From the NCBI GenBank assembly GCA_013396915.1, contig VWZL01000278.1:124001-188000 (forward strand): a stretch of DNA of 64,000 bases, written 5' to 3'. The stretch is from Stercorarius parasiticus (lineage: Eukaryota > Chordata > Aves > Charadriiformes > Stercorariidae). The notes beneath the pieces are model-generated. The model saw only the letters and a program-made list of their open reading frames with translations, was not told the origin of the DNA and ran no database searches. This document shows, piece by piece, positions 10,991 to 24,301 of this stretch (positions are counted from its first letter, which is position 1; each line of letters begins with the position of its first letter). A program made the translations under genes and the position numbers.

Positions 10991-11312
10991 TAAAGTGCCA
11001 TCGGGGTGTGTCAAAAGGCTTGGTTAATTCACAGTAAACAACATCCACTGCTCTTCCCTCACCCACCCAACCAGTAAGCTCATCCTAGAAGGCTATCAAG
11101 CTTGTCCACCATGATTTCTCCTTCACAAATTCATTCTGACTGCTACCAGTCTCTTTGTTAACTTGTGTTTGTAAATGGTTTCCAGGATGATTTGCTCCAT
11201 TACCTTCTCAGGAAGTGAGGTTGCGGATGAACAGCCTGTAGTTCCCTTGGTACTCCTTGCCCTCCTGGAAGATAAGAGTAACATCTGCTTTCTTCGGGTC
11301 CTCAGGAACACT
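10991..11312 (-). mobile_element. Old CR1 LINE, reverse transcriptase region, minus strand
   Basis: On the minus strand a frame within 11123-11311 contains P-E-K-V-M-E-Q-I-I-L-E, the decayed equivalent of the P-G-K-I-M-E-R-I-I motif in the clean 62-63 kb copy. Next to it lies a decayed version of the K-E-D-P-G-N-Y block, split by frameshifts. The plus-strand sequence 'aggcttggttaattcacagtaaacaacatccac' matches the antisense of the A-F-D-T-V-type segment. It may be the 5' continuation of the fragment ending at 10470. It is non-functional. Confidence 0.7.
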
Positions 11313-12522
11313 TAGCGCTTCCTTATTTGTGTGCATCTGTTTAGGGTGGGCCACTTCTTCCCTGTTCTGTAGTTTTCAAGGTCTCTTGTCCATATCTGGT
11401 ACTTATTACTAGGAAAAAATAATATGACATACTATTCTTATACATTATAGTACATACTATTCTGCATGTACCACCAAACAGAAATTTTCAACACAGCGTC
11501 ATAGTCTTGACACAGTTAACAGATAACTGAGATTCACTCTTTCAAATAGAGGAGTGTTTTTGTTGCAGAAGGAAGATCCCTGATGAGACCCTAAAATCCT
11601 CATCAATGAGGTTACACAACAGAATGACAAAAGAAAGCTTTCTCTGACAACAGATGTGTTGTCATACTAGAAACACAAGAACAAGAAAAGGCAAGGCTGT
11701 TGCCTTCATCAGGGTTAGCCCTGAAATAAAACCATTGGTTAATATTTTATTTCCTAATTCTTTTCCTGTGACACAGAATGAGAAAAATGTTCGAGCAAAA
11801 ACCTTCTTAGCACTGTAACAAATTAGACCTATGTAGCACCAAAAAATAATCATTCACAAATAATGAATAAACTCAGTGAGCCAATACATCAAAATAATAT
11901 GCCTTTACTAATCCTAACTTTTCTCTTATACTCTGGCTAAAAGTGAGTGGAAAAGTAGCCATTTAACAATCCAATCGCATAATCTTTCTGTTGTTGTAAA
12001 TTCTATATATGTGGATGGACTTTTGTTGTTCTTAGCTTTGTCATGATTTGAAATTATTCCCTGTATGGTATACGTAGTTTCACAGTAAACTATGGGATAA
12101 CATTCACAAAACCTTCTGTTTTAACTTTTCAGTATGCCTATTTCGTATTTGTCTTCTTCATCTGATATGCTTTTTAACAGCTGATCAGTGCATCAGAAAA
12201 CACTAAAAAAGATTGTACTGTGGTGATCATAAGGGTTGCAGTGTCTGTTTCCACAAGCATTCCAATGGATACATATTTTCTTGCATGAGTATTCGAAAGA
12301 CAAATCCAAAACCCCGGAAGGCCATCAAATTAATTAATTATTTTCATTCAATTATGTTCTGTAGTATTTGGTCTCCCCTGGCATTGTCATTGAGCATCAA
12401 ATGCTTTGTTTTGCCAAGTACAATGTGAAAGGGACTTAGAAACGTAAATATTGTTTGGTTGTTGTCATCTCTTCTCTGATATTAAGTGAACAAGTATTCA
12501 AATATTCCTTTCCAGAGAAAGG
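11313..12522. other. Unique AT-rich DNA, nothing recognised
   Basis: No credible gene or repeat was recognised in this stretch. Confidence 0.4.
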
Positions 12523-12806
12523 ATGATCTTTGAGGAGCCATATGCAGAAGACGAGGGTCAACGGGTACAAGTGTCAACAGAAGGGGTTTCACCTTGCTAT
12601 AAGAAAAAAATTTTTTACTGTAGGAACAATGATTCACTGGAACGACACCTCCAGGGATGTGGTGGAGTCCCCTTCACTGGAGGTTTTCAAGATGCAATTG
12701 GACAAGGTGGTATATAATCTCATTTAGACTCCCTTTCCCACAAAAGGCCGGACCAGATATCTTTCAAGATCGCTTTCAACCTGGGCTGTTCTATGATTCT
12801 ATGAAT
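12523..12806 (+). mobile_element. CR1 LINE 3' end, plus strand, older subfamily
   Basis: The ORF2 C-terminal region is followed by a degenerate 'aaggccggaccagat' block and a tail of two octamers ending near 12806. The frame 12530-12727 reads H-M-Q-K-T-R-V-N-G-Y-K early and [12 protein letters not shown] later, stopping after V-Y-N-L-I as expected for ORF2. The H-x-x-K-T-R-x-x-G-Y-K wording is shared with the 27.8 kb copy and differs from the D-R-T-K-G-N-G wording of the 2.9, 8.2 and 33 kb copies, so it belongs to a different CR1 subfamily. Confidence 0.9.
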
Positions 12807-15190
12807 ACCACTCCTGACTCTGCCACAGCTGCTGGCACCTAAAGTCTTAGGTCCAGAACCTCCAAGTTATTTAAATCCCGAACTCCTGATAAAAAGAACA
12901 GGAGTAAGGTGCCCAGAGTAAGGTTGATGGTCTTTGTCTTTAGAATGAAGAATAAATAAAAATCTTTCTTTTCTTTTAAAATCAAATGAATTATCTATTT
13001 GTTAACAATAAACTTTTGAGGTACTTGAGATCTTGTAGCTGTTATTCTGTTGTTCCAGTCTTAATAAGGCCTTTGGCTAGTACATTATTATAAAGATAAA
13101 ATTCAGTTCACTGAATGCCAACAGAATTCAGCAGAAATATTTTCATAGCCTTTCATGAGATTTTGTCAGCACCCATCAATATTTGGGGTAGAATTATTTC
13201 ACCATTGCTCTAATTAAGTTATGGCATTATTCTGGAATAGTCCAATTCTAAAATAGCAATATCCAATTCTGACTACGTATAGAATTTCTAGAAATTTTTA
13301 AAACATGTTGACCAGAAAATTTTCTTTTGTGTGCACAGTATTGGGAGAGACATTCTGTGGTTTGAGTTGTTTATTTCTTTTTTTTTTCTTTTTAATAACT
13401 ATTATACATTCTTTTTCCCCTAACAATGTGTTCCATTTACAGCTTTATGTATTTTCATGAAAACCCAACCAGATGTTCTTCATGAAAGTGGACATTTTTT
13501 CAGGAACATTTTGGTTTCACTGAAAAGCTATTTCGTACTATTAAATGTGGAAAACCTTTCAGCTAGTGCTAGTTTTCACAGATTTCTAAAAGATTGAAGG
13601 ATACTTTTCAGACCTCTTCCTGAGAGCCAAAGTGGGAATAACAGAGTTGATCTTTTATCTTCTTCTTGGCATTCTGTTGTAGGTATCATTAAGCATGACA
13701 GTTTTTAAAAGTCTTCTGTTTCAGAATGCCCATTTACAGAACTCAGTATAAAACCCTGTCTCTCCTGTGAGAGCACAAAGCAGTTTAAAATGCAACCTGA
13801 TTTAATATAATTGCCATGTTCCAGTCCCTTACCCCTTCACTTAAGAAAACAACAATTTTTATGAGTTTGTTATTTTTCCTTTTTAAATACACTTTTCAGA
13901 TAAAGTGTAGCAGCCAGCAATTTCTTTCTCCCTTGATAAAAATACAGAAAAAACAAACTCCCTCTCACGCTCACCTTTATCAAAGAAGACACAGAAGGGA
14001 CACCTGTCCTCTCAGATGAGAGTTGACAACACTGTAAAAATCAGCATTGTCCTGTTGAAGTCAATGGAGTTATACTGATTTTGTACTAGCTGAGAATCTT
14101 GTCCATTGTATCTATTGTGAATAATTTACAATCTAATTAAGAACTTATTGCTCTACCAGCATTAAGTAATGCAGCAGGTAGGGAACCAGAGTTTTAAAGA
14201 GGGTACCTTTCTTGATCAGTATTACAGGCTAAATTGTTCTAGCAACAACACAGACAACAGCTTGTACAGGTCCAGATGTCATATAAATTATGTAATTTTT
14301 TAATCCTTTGAAGCTCTTTCTCTCAAATCTCTACAATTACAGTCTAATTCAGCAGTTTAGGAACCCAGAACCAATCCATGACATACTTGTTTATAACATT
14401 ATGTGCAATCACAGCCCGGGGCAAGCAAGAACCACCTCTTCCTTTCTGCTGCATGGAGTAAGAACTTTTGAGATTACTAACATATGCCTACTTCCAGTGT
14501 CCAGCAGTGAACCTCCGCTGGCTCAATAAATAATGTTCTCTGCTTTTGGAGTAGAAAGAGCGTTGATACAGTAACACCAAAATCTCAGTTTAAATATCAC
14601 AATTGAATTTGGGACCTCTGAGTTGATCCTCTGCTCTAGAGGTGCCACAGACAAGCACATCAGACCACTGCAGGCTCAGCTAGCCCTATGACAGTTCCAG
14701 TCACCACTAGGCAGCACCAAAGAGAAGGATGAAGCCAGCCAAGTCAGTGGAAAGGAATAAGTGCTTTAAATTTGGCTTTCAGATAGGTGCTCAGAAAAAC
14801 GTCTATAAAGGCTTCAGACTTCTGTGATCTGCATGTAGAATGACCAGACATCAATGCAGCCCAGGAAATATTGATGCAATATTGATGATTTATTTGACGT
14901 GCTTCTACTAAATGGACAACCTTATTCTTCTCTAAGTATACTGTAGATTCTGAATTGTTGACAGAGACAGCATAGACTTTGACATGTATATTCTGCAGAA
15001 ATAACTGAAGTGCTGGGAAATGCAGCACACAAGTGTCACAGAGGTGGGGGATACTAATAGTAGCAGTATTAATCATAATGGTTGTTTGACTAACCTAGAT
15101 CCTTATGAAAGATGGCATAGTTCTCACAATATTTTTTTTTAGGAAAGAACAGAGAAAATAGTGTGGCTGCTGGGTAAAGCCATGGCCATT
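12807..15190. other. Unique AT-rich DNA, nothing recognised
   Basis: No repeat with readable diagnostic words, and only short random-looking frames (such as 14744-15076 on the minus strand, 110 codons, no motif). Confidence 0.4.
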
Positions 15191-15192
15191 AC

Positions 15193-15209
15193 AAAAAAAA
15201 AAAAAAAAA
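15193..15209 (+). repeat. Poly-A run of 17
   Basis: An uninterrupted A homopolymer in otherwise unique DNA. No retrocopied gene or SINE body could be recognised upstream of it. Confidence 0.8.
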
Positions 15210-18200
15210 TCATTAAAATCATCCTCTTAAAGGTTCTAAACAACAGGAGGAAAGCACTGTGAAGGAGAAACTGGTAGCTGTGCTGAGTAAACTGGGGAAG
15301 ATGTGCCATTGAGAACCTTGAACAATGCTGATAAGAAAAAGCCTAAACAAGACACAGAAAATATTTATAATGACTTGAAGGAATAGCTTTTAAGTACATG
15401 AGGATTCTGCAAAATATCTATTTCAGTGCAAAGAGAGAACTGAAAATCATAGCAGCAAATGAAATAAACTGCTGTCAGAAAAAAGGCATTATTAGTTGAC
15501 CCAGATTAGTCAAAAGATCCAATGGTTAAGGCAGTTTGAGGGTAAGTCAGAGGCTACGTCAGCTGAAACTGAAAGGTTGATCAAGACAATGGAGATTATT
15601 TGGAACAGTATGAATCTTATACTTCAACTTTATGAGAGCCAAAGGCGAATCAAACCAGAAACACAGTTGGGATGGTACGTAATACTATGCATAAGACTGC
15701 ATATTACAACAATTATATCAGCATAAAAATATTCTAAGATCACAAAAATAAATTGTAGATTTGAGGTAGAGGGATGAAAAAAATATCGTGATAATCCACA
15801 TTTGAACAGGAACCAGAGGGAAAGAAATGGAATTTGCACCTAGGTACAGATTTTGACAAATTTGCACCTTTGACTTCTATACAAGGAACGGCAGTAGAGC
15901 TATGTTTGCCTAGCAAATTCACATGGAAAAGAAGGTACTCTACCTGAAATAGTTGATCAGGGAAAGTGTAGAAACACTAAAAGGTGATATTATAAATATT
16001 TACGAGTACTTAAATTCTGATGAAGAAATAAAGACATATCAAATCTATTCTGGTTTGGACAAATGGCAGTCTCTCGGGGAAGGGGAAATCAATGGCAAAA
16101 AGTATGGTCAAGACAGTGAAAAAATATTCCATCACAAAAACATAGAATTTTTGTCAGTAATGCATTGGACAAAGACTGATATAAGGGAGTTGTGCAGGGG
16201 AGCCAGGCTAAAATTAGCATTTTTGGCAAGGCACAGAACATGAATTTAAGGTGAACAGGCTTTATGATCATAGAAACAGTACAACAGGCTGAAAGTGAAC
16301 TAGAATGTCCTGGAACAGATTTTTCTTGTGACAGACTACTCCTGAAGACACAGAAAATGGACTGAATGTATCTTGGATAAAATTCTAGCACTGAAAGAAG
16401 AATGAAATGCCACTGAGAGTAGGTCACTGTAAAGAAAACAATGTGAGATTTGTAGTTAGAAATAAACAGAGAGAAGACTAACAGAGTTACGTACAGATTT
16501 ACAAAAGAAGTTGTCAAGTTTTAAATGGAATGTAAACCTGAGAAAAGAAATTAAGAGCAGATTTAGGTGTGAACCAAAGAAAGAATAGAGAAAGCTGACA
16601 AAAATCTGGATGTCTACCTCAAGATAAGCTCAAGTTTCACTGTCTGTAATGAGTAGCAAGTTGCCCCCATGTACACATCGTCTGCCATTTAAAGTGCCCT
16701 ACGGGAGACTCTAGTGGCACCTGGGCAGCATTGTCTGAATGTGGGCGTCCAGCACCATTATGATGCTCTAAGGAATTTTATCTGGCCTTCAGCTGACAAT
16801 CAAGAAAGGCCAGGGGAGTCACATAGCTCTGCATCATAGCTAACTGCCTTGTGTAGACAACTTGTACAACCTAAGACACCCATGAAGACCACAGATGTTT
16901 GTTTGTATGCACTTAAATTCAGCCCCAAAGAAGCCTATAGACATATACATGAAAATACCTAAATATAAACATCTCAAGTTGGAACTAGTTTTTACCCAGA
17001 AAGTTTAACTATGGATATACAGAAGATCACCCACGAAAGATAAAGGAAAGAGACACAGTAGAAATAGAGTAAATCTAGAATGTATGATATGTGCCCAGAA
17101 ACTAGACATTATTAATCCTAGTAAGTGGATGTACCAGATTCAGTAGAGATGAACTTAAAATACAGAACTGACAGTCTTAAGCGCTGGGAGCTTTGCAGGA
17201 ATTACGGCCTCAAAACAGAAGAGATACCATACTGTCAGAAATGCAACAAAATGGTAGATAAGAAAGATACAAAAATGTTACTAGGTTTTTGAAAATTCTT
17301 AATATTAATGAAGTGCATTGAAGAGCACCAAATATGAGGCTTATGTAAAGGAAGGGAATAGAGTGCCTCCCTATGGACTTTGCTGTTTTATAAATTGTTT
17401 AATGAAAAAATAAATAAAAAATGGCAAACAGGATCTGGCAGGAACTGAAGAAACAGTGGGGCATGAAATATATATGCATAAACCCAATTATTTGCTGTGC
17501 ACTAGAATCTCATGATACATTATCACAGCAGTACTGAGCACACTGAATATAGTCATACTGAATATAGACATGCCAGAAAGCAACCTTGATGGGAACACTT
17601 GCAATACTGAAGAAGGTGATAAAATTCTGAATTCACGTACAGCAGTCTAAGTTAGAGATACATTAGTAGTTATGTTACCATTGAGATGTCAGGTAATGGG
17701 AAGAAATAACAATAATATATAGGTTTTATGTGGGATGATCCAAATGCCTTTGACTTCACTAGAGCTAAGCAGTGAGCATGTATTTAACTTTGAAGTCAAT
17801 GACTTCATAGATATTTCAGTAGAGATGAATCTCACCCTCTAGATAAAATAAGCTATGGACTTCAGAAGTGATTCATGTATTTGGTTTATGGCTTTTCACT
17901 GAACTAGATTATATGCTTTAGAGGATGACCAAAGATGATTTATTTGCTTTAAGTGATTTTACATCTACACATCCTTTACTGAATAGATCAAATGATTAAT
18001 TACCACTGTTGTTTAAAAAAAAAAAAATGATGGTTAATAGTTATCTAGAAAAGCACAGTATCTGAAATATGATCAGCATATTTAAGCTTTCATTACCAGT
18101 TAGGTTGGTTAGGTTAAGATGAGGACCTCAGCTAAAAGAAATATTTTACTTTTTCAGATTGACATATGCCAAAAATGCATTTGGTTGTTAAATTATCTGC

Positions 18201-20934
18201 ACTTTTTTTTTTCCATTGACCCTGTATAGAGGTCGTATATATTCTGAAATTCAAAAACTATGAGGAACCTGAGCTTCTGCCTTAAGTTGGATCTACATAT
18301 ATTCCGGATTTTTCTACTGTTAAGAAGTCTAAAGAAATATTCAGAATCCTAACTGTACTTATCCTTGCTTGAAATGTTGGTTGTGTGTACACACTAAAGA
18401 TTGGAAACTATTCCTGCACATTGTTGTCTCATACAGATGAAGAATGAATTAAGAAACATCTTCAGCCACTGTGAAGTTACGTCTGAGAGAAAGTACTGAT
18501 TACAGCAGCTAACATAAGGTTTAACCAGGTAACAAGTTAACCAAATGAAGAATGGAGTACCTAAGTCAGACAACAACTGTTAGAGGGGTAACTGTGTCTG
18601 AAATTCTCTGTCATTACTATTTTTACATTTGGAGTAGTAAAAAAAACCTTCTGGTAGTCCTTAAAGACCATACCCAGCAGTGCTAGCCTCTCTCCCAGTT
18701 TGCAAGCCTCTGCAGAAACATTATTAATAGCATACCCCAAAGCTTACTCTGGAACAAACAAATGAGCTAGAACTTGCTTTAGTGTGTTGTATTGAAGGCA
18801 ATGGCAGTTGTGTTTAATTTTCAGTGATAGAGTATGTCTTTACTCAGAAGTCATCTACCTTACCCAGAGAGATAAAGCAAGACTGGCATAAATTTATGAG
18901 ATAAATTCAGACGGCTCTTCACTTGGGATCAGAATTTATCCAAATATTGTGTGTTCACCAGTTCCAGAGCTTTTTTCAGTGTTTAGGCCTAAAAGTAGGG
19001 GGTTTCTTTTGTTTACTCATAACATAAAGAGACCTCCTGAGATTATTTCTGTTGATTCTGTTTACAACAGAACCAGTTTGTTCTAGATTAGCAAGTAATT
19101 TAATCAGTGTCTCCAAGCTCTTAGTGACTTAAAGATTTTAAAATCAATATTTAATAAAGATAATGCTTAGTATGCCCCACACAGAGTGGGTCCTGTCTGC
19201 CTTTTGTAATAACAACATGCTGCTCCCCTCCACCTCCAGTAGCTGCATTCAGAAATGAACTCATTTAACGGTGAAGCATTATGAATTACTCTCAACTGGT
19301 TTTGCAAAACTAATTCTGGTGTGAGAAGAGACTTTTTCTTCCCTGAAGTGTAACCTTCCCCCTGCCCCACCTTTTCTTCTTGCAGAGAAGAAAATGGTTG
19401 TTTTCTCTGTGAAGAAGAAATGTGTTCTTTGAGGAACTGAAGAGCCACACACACAGACACAGAGGGGGAGAGTGCACCTATTGTGCTGTTCAGACAATCA
19501 GACGAGTAACATTCTGCTTCCCCTATGTCAGCTAACCTGGATTTTTTTCTTTCTTAACCTAAATCAAGCACTAGTACAGTTTCTGCTTTGTGTATACACC
19601 CAGCAGAATAAAGTGGAAATAAAGGATAGAAGTTTTCAAAGTCTGGACTACAGCAGTATTCAAACCATGCACTCAGAACCAGGTATTCTCTATTCTTGTA
19701 CAAAATACAAGGGAAAACATGCAAGAAAGACATTTCCTCTCAAATTAACTATGAAAAGCTCTACTTTTGAAGGATAATGAGCAGGGGGAGAAAAGAGGAA
19801 AAACAGACTGTTTGGGGACTTGTTTAAACTTTTTGTCAAGAAACCAAAGTACTTAGGTTTAATATCAAATTATTGTTAATTGTGCCTGAAATAGTACAGG
19901 TTTGAAGCAGTAGTTTTATGAACACAAAATTAATCCTCCCTTAAAAGAGTCACAGATTATCAATATAGATATTATCTACAGTAGTTATCTACCACTACCT
20001 AGTCATTGGCCTCATTCATATTATATATCATTCAATTTTCTGAATTCACTACTATTTGAACTGAACACAGGTCAAATTGTGTAATATTTTGTTTCTTCAA
20101 AAGCTTAGTCTTCCATCAAAAGTAATTTCCTAGGAAAAATTTCTTCCTAGACCTTTTTAGGAATACAATATAGAGATAGGTTTTAAATTGGAGAAAAATA
20201 ATTTTTCTTTAGACAGAATCTTGAACTTAGCGTATACCCAATGACACTCTCCACAAGGACTAATAATTCTTCACTAATGCCCTCATGTACATGCTATACT
20301 AAACCAGTCCTGGTACTTTATTACTTTTTAGGACTTATGAATATTCTTGTAACTTCTATAATTTGGAGGCTAAAAGTCTGGTGATCCCATCACTGTGTTC
20401 ATAGAGTTGTTGATGGATGTATGTAAATTACTTATTTATTTCATCAACAGGTAGTTTGCTGAAGAGCTCTGCAAATTAGCAAAACCTTACGTTAGTTTAT
20501 TGCGAATTCAAGGTTTTTTCCTTCATTTTGTTCCTTTTTTCCCCCCTTCTTTAATTTTCTCTCTACCTCCCACTTTTCAATAATCTTCTCCTCTCTCTTT
20601 CATGCTATTTTTCAAATAAATTTATTTAGGAGGGAGATGGAAGGGGAAGGGCTTGCTTTCTAAGGTCTGGGGAAGAGCTATAAGCTTTCTTCTACCCACA
20701 GGCAGAGGTGATGAAATTGTGTCACCTTATCAGGAATATGGCATGATGAGTAAAGAACTTATGCACCATGGAGGGGACATGAGAGGTGTCTTTCTTATGT
20801 ATGGTACAGAAGAGACAGCATACAAACTGTCCCATTTATGCTTATTTTAACCTCTGCTTTCATATATCACTATTATTGACAAAGGCTTCTTTTCTGCTTT
20901 GCCAGTTAATGGAAACAGCAATCTTCAAAGCTTC
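15210..20934. other. Long repeat-poor stretch, no gene recognised
   Basis: Nearly 6 kb lack a recognisable CR1 tail or LTR. The longest frames are 142 codons on the minus strand (16089-16517, hydrophobic, no family motif) and 96 codons on the plus strand inside it (15953-16243). Each overlaps the other in antisense and neither looks coding. An A run lies at 18016-18028. This is the longest clean unique segment in the first half of the window. Confidence 0.4.
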
Positions 20935-21190
20935 AGAGTATAAAACTAGAAGGGATTGAATAGTCTATGCATCTCCATGATACAGGCCATTATAAAGACT
21001 GTGAATTAGTGTTCAAATGAAGTAAAGCATATGTCTTAGGAACACAGCCACTATTGATTTAAAAATTTCTAGTGATGGAAAATCTACAGTAGCCCTTGAT
21101 AAGTTCTTCCCATGTTAAATTGTTCTGTTTGTTAAATACATAGACTTTATGTCTGGTCTGAATTTGTATTTGGTCTTCCAGGCACTGTGA
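20935..21190 (-). mobile_element. Very old CR1/L3-like LINE 3' relic, minus strand
   Basis: The plus strand reads 'aactagaagggattgaatag', then 'tacaggccattataaagactg', then 'ttctagtgatggaaaatctacagtagcccttgataag' and 'gtctggtctgaatttgtatt'. This word order is typical of the antisense 3' end of ancient amniote CR1/L3 LINEs. No octamer tail survives and the coding frame is gone. The call rests on family recognition, and the boundaries are approximate. Confidence 0.5.
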
Positions 21191-22034
21191 CTTGGTATAT
21201 GTGTACATCTGTACTGAGCAGGGCACCTTATCTCAGAGGCACAGTCTGGGCAGCACGTGAAGTGTTTCCACTGTCTCCAAAGCAAATAGAAGGAATTTTG
21301 TGTTTCTGAAGGGAGAAAATAATGTCCTAAGCAAATAACTTCCCAGGGCTAGCCTAAGTGAATCAGCCGTGAGGAATTCCCAACCACCTTTTTGCAGAAT
21401 ACTTTCAGACTTACAGCACTCATTAAGAATATGCTAAGTACAGTCTTTAAGTCCTTTTCTTCATGGAAGTGTTTGAGTCTTCCCATTTTACATCTTTTCC
21501 AGCTGGGCTGACGGCATAGCAATGAAAATGCACATAAGTAGATGGTACACTTCCTTTCTTCAGTGGAAATTGCTCCACTTTGTAGAGATAAATATGACAG
21601 ATGAAGGAGAGCAATTCAATGGTATCATTACTTATTGCCTAGTGAGACCAGAGATCAAATCTGTCCCATCTTAGCTGAACTGCCAGTACACAGAGTAATA
21701 TAATTGTTTTGCTGAATCTAATAATAAATCATGGTTTTATTTTCCATAATAAAAATTAAATGAGAAGGGCAGAAAGTGTCAAATTCCAACATTGATCCAT
21801 GACTTGGAAACTTGGCTGCTCTGAAATTTGCCTTTAAATCTAAGTAATTATTCTATGTGTAGTGCATGTTCTTTCCAAGGGGTTCTTGAGGAATCTGACT
21901 TCACTCCCTTGCAAGGTACTTTATCTAGGCACTAAACTTCAAAACAGAAAAAAGTTAACAAGAAAAAGTTAGTTCTTCCTCACAGTAGGATGAACATTGA
22001 TTATTTTTTTTTATTTTCTTTTTTAAGTTCTTGC
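21191..22034. other. Unique DNA, nothing recognised
   Basis: AT-rich sequence leading up to the target site of the LTR at 22041. No gene or repeat was recognised. Confidence 0.4.
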
Positions 22035-22250
22035 CATTCTTTCCTGGTTTCAGCTGGGATAGAGTTAATTTTCTAGTAGCTGTTCTTTGGATTTAGTGTG
22101 AGAATAATGTTGATAACACATATGTTTTACTTGTTGCTGAGTAATGCTTATATTAAGTCAAGGACTTTTTCAGCTTCCCATAGAAGCTGAGAGGGAGCAT
22201 AGACAGGACGGGCTGGCCAAAGGAATATTCCATACCATAGATGTCATGCT

Positions 22251-22435
22251 NNNNNNNNNNNNNNNNNNNNNNNNNNNNNNNNNNNNNNNNNNNNNNNNNN
22301 NNNNNNNNNNNNNNNNNNNNNNNNNNNNNNNNNNNNNNNNNNNNNNNNNNNNNNNNNNNNNNNNNNNNNNNNNNNNNNNNNNNNNNNNNNNNNNNNNNNN
22401 NNNNNNNNNNNNNNNNNNNNNNNNNNNNNNNNNNN
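22251..22435. other. Assembly gap of 185 Ns
   Basis: The unknown bases sit inside the LTR, between the upstream promoter block and the (ACT)n(ATT)n microsatellite. Frames that cross it are meaningless. The gap edge inside a microsatellite, plus the duplicated segment that follows, points to a misassembled locus. Confidence 0.98.
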
Positions 22436-22454
22436 CTACTACTACTACTACTAC

Positions 22455-22490
<36 letters not shown>
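22436..22490 (+). repeat. (ACT)n(ATT)n microsatellite inside the LTR
   Basis: About six ACT units are followed by about twelve ATT units. Its left edge is cut by the N gap, so the true ACT count is unknown. The second copy of this locus (24302-24340) has at least four ACT and nine ATT units, so the two copies differ in length. Confidence 0.95.
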
Positions 22491-22491
<1 letters not shown>

Positions 22492-24300
22492 TTCTCTTCC
22501 ATTACTGTTCTATTAAACTTCCTTTACCTCAACCCAAAAGTTTTTTCTCCTTTTTCTCCCTCTTCTCCCCATCCCACTGCAGGGAGGGGAGTGGGGTGGG
22601 TAGGGAGTGAGTGAACAGCTGCATGGTCCTACTTACCACCCAGGGTTAAACCACAACACATTCTCTGAAGCCACATATAGGCCTTTAACAAACTTTCTGC
22701 CAGGAACAAAATTTTTGCAAGCCCTTCTTAAAGAGAAAAATAAATAACACTAACAAAACAACAAAAAACCCAAAGTAAAATTACTGAAAAGAAAATTGAT
22801 TCTGTTTTACCTCAAACCAGGACTACCTTACTTGCAATGCTGTTGTACCAGTCTAGCAAAAATTGTAGTTTTGTTTCCAGGGAAGACTATACATTTCTAG
22901 AGACCTTTAGCAAGCCAAGAACTTGTTAATATTAGTCATGGATGAAGAAACTTTTGGGATTTAGAGATGTGAGGCTGATAAGAACTGAAGTCAGAGATGA
23001 GAGTACTTCATGGGTGATATAGTCCAGATTACTACTATTTTGTTAGTCTCAGAAAGATTGTAAGGTCCCCAGAGAATTGTAGTCCTTGGATATTTTGTTT
23101 GAAGATTAACTATGTTTATTATTTTTAAATGTTGTTTACTGTAACAATTGTGACAAATTTGACTGGCGGTTCTTTTTCTACCTGGGAAAACTGGTAACAA
23201 CTAGCTAGCAATATTTCATATATACTCATGAGATGAAGATACCTGCTGGAAAGGAAAATATATGAAAAAATTCATGTGGACAACCCAACAGAGAATGAAC
23301 AAGTTTCTGGTAAATAAACTGCATACAGAGATAAAGGAGTTTACTTTGTGTTAGTCTGTAGAATATTAGTAAGAAAAACTAAAAAAATAAATTTTTTCCT
23401 CTCTGACTGCTGTCATACATCTGCAGCAAGCTACTTTGTTCCCCAAAGGAGAATGTACTAAAGTTATTACATTTGTCTTTCCATCCATCTGCTTACCTTA
23501 TCAGTAGAAATTCCTTGTTTTCAGCATTTAGGTGTTCCTACTCTTTTTAGGCTATCTGTCTTTTTCACCGTTTCAACTTTCATCCTAAGTAAAATTCTAA
23601 ATAGTTTTTCGAATTTTAGATTTGCAACCTTTAGAAGACAAAGGGATCACAAAAGAAATGAGAGAAGAGGACTTTAAACTCTTACAACCTTTAGCTAAGA
23701 GAATCAACTCGCCCTCTGTTCTCATATTCTATTTCTCAAGACAAATACTTAAAAGCATTGCGTGTTCTTGTCATTAATAATGACCTCTGCCACCCTGCTT
23801 CCCCAGGATTGAAGCTCCATGACAGAGCTGTCACAAAGCCAGGGAGTCTGGAATCTTGTTCCATTTGCTTGGTCCTATTTGCTTATTCATGTAAAATGGA
23901 TCACTGACAATTAGCCTCTAAGTCTGCACCATAAAAGTAACTGCAACATAATTGAAAAGAGAAGAACGCTAGTTTTTACATTTATTAATTCCTTTTACTG
24001 CTAAAGAATATTAAGATACCATTGGAATTATCTCACAGTTCTTATTTTTTTGCGTTATTTTTCCCTTGTAATGCTGAAGCAAGATCCAGAACAGACCAGG
24101 ACTTGCTTTTTGACATAACTGTTACCTTTCTTTTGTTCCTTTTATCTCATCGCTAATAGGAGCAATGCACATGAGCTGCAGAGATGAGTTAGGAAAATGT
24201 TGAATGGAATTCCTGGTGAAAAAACTCTCCTTAGAAAATAAACCAGGCTGAGAGCTTTTCCTGAGTAACTTGAGTGTAACATCACACCAACGAAACTATT
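22453..24300. repeat. First copy of a 1.85-kb direct duplication
   Basis: From the microsatellite end at 22491 to 24300, every segment I compared is identical to 24340-26149 at a constant offset of 1849 bp. It comprises the 3' part of the LTR and about 1.6 kb of unique DNA with no recognised gene; a 69-codon minus-strand frame at 22991-23200 recurs unchanged at 24840-25049. The first copy ends at 'aacgaaactatt', followed by a single N and the microsatellite again. Confidence 0.95.
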
Positions 24301-24301
24301 N
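24301..24301. other. Single ambiguous base at duplication joint
   Basis: One isolated N sits exactly where the first copy of the 1849-bp repeat ends and the second begins. A lone N at such a joint is the mark of a scaffolding or gap-filling join and not of natural sequence. Confidence 0.98.

Larger units (their letters stand above)
22041..22658 (+). mobile_element. Solo LTR of avian ERV, interrupted by an assembly gap
   Basis: The left part ('ctggtttcagctgggatagagttaat', then 'aaaggaatattccataccatag' near 22219-22240) and the right part ('ctattaaac' polyadenylation region, 'gtggggtgggtagggagtgagtgaacagctgcatggtcct', ending 'ttaaaccacaaca') follow the same order as the LTR at 50827-51407. A 6-bp duplication cattct flanks it exactly (22035-22040 and 22659-22664). 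The end is CA; the expected TG at the start is mutated to TT. The promoter part is lost in 185 Ns. An (ACT)n(ATT)n microsatellite lies just before the polyadenylation signal. No internal retroviral genes are seen, so it is a solo LTR. Confidence 0.85.

Noticed and set aside
16089..16517. 142-codon hydrophobic minus-strand frame that might look like a membrane protein
   Set aside because: It overlaps a plus-strand frame of similar quality in AT-rich DNA, and no family motif or conserved spacing is visible.
22144..22614. Frames of 91-156 codons across the N gap with poly-Ile, poly-Leu or poly-Thr
   Set aside because: They consist of unknown bases and the ATT/ACT microsatellite read in different frames.
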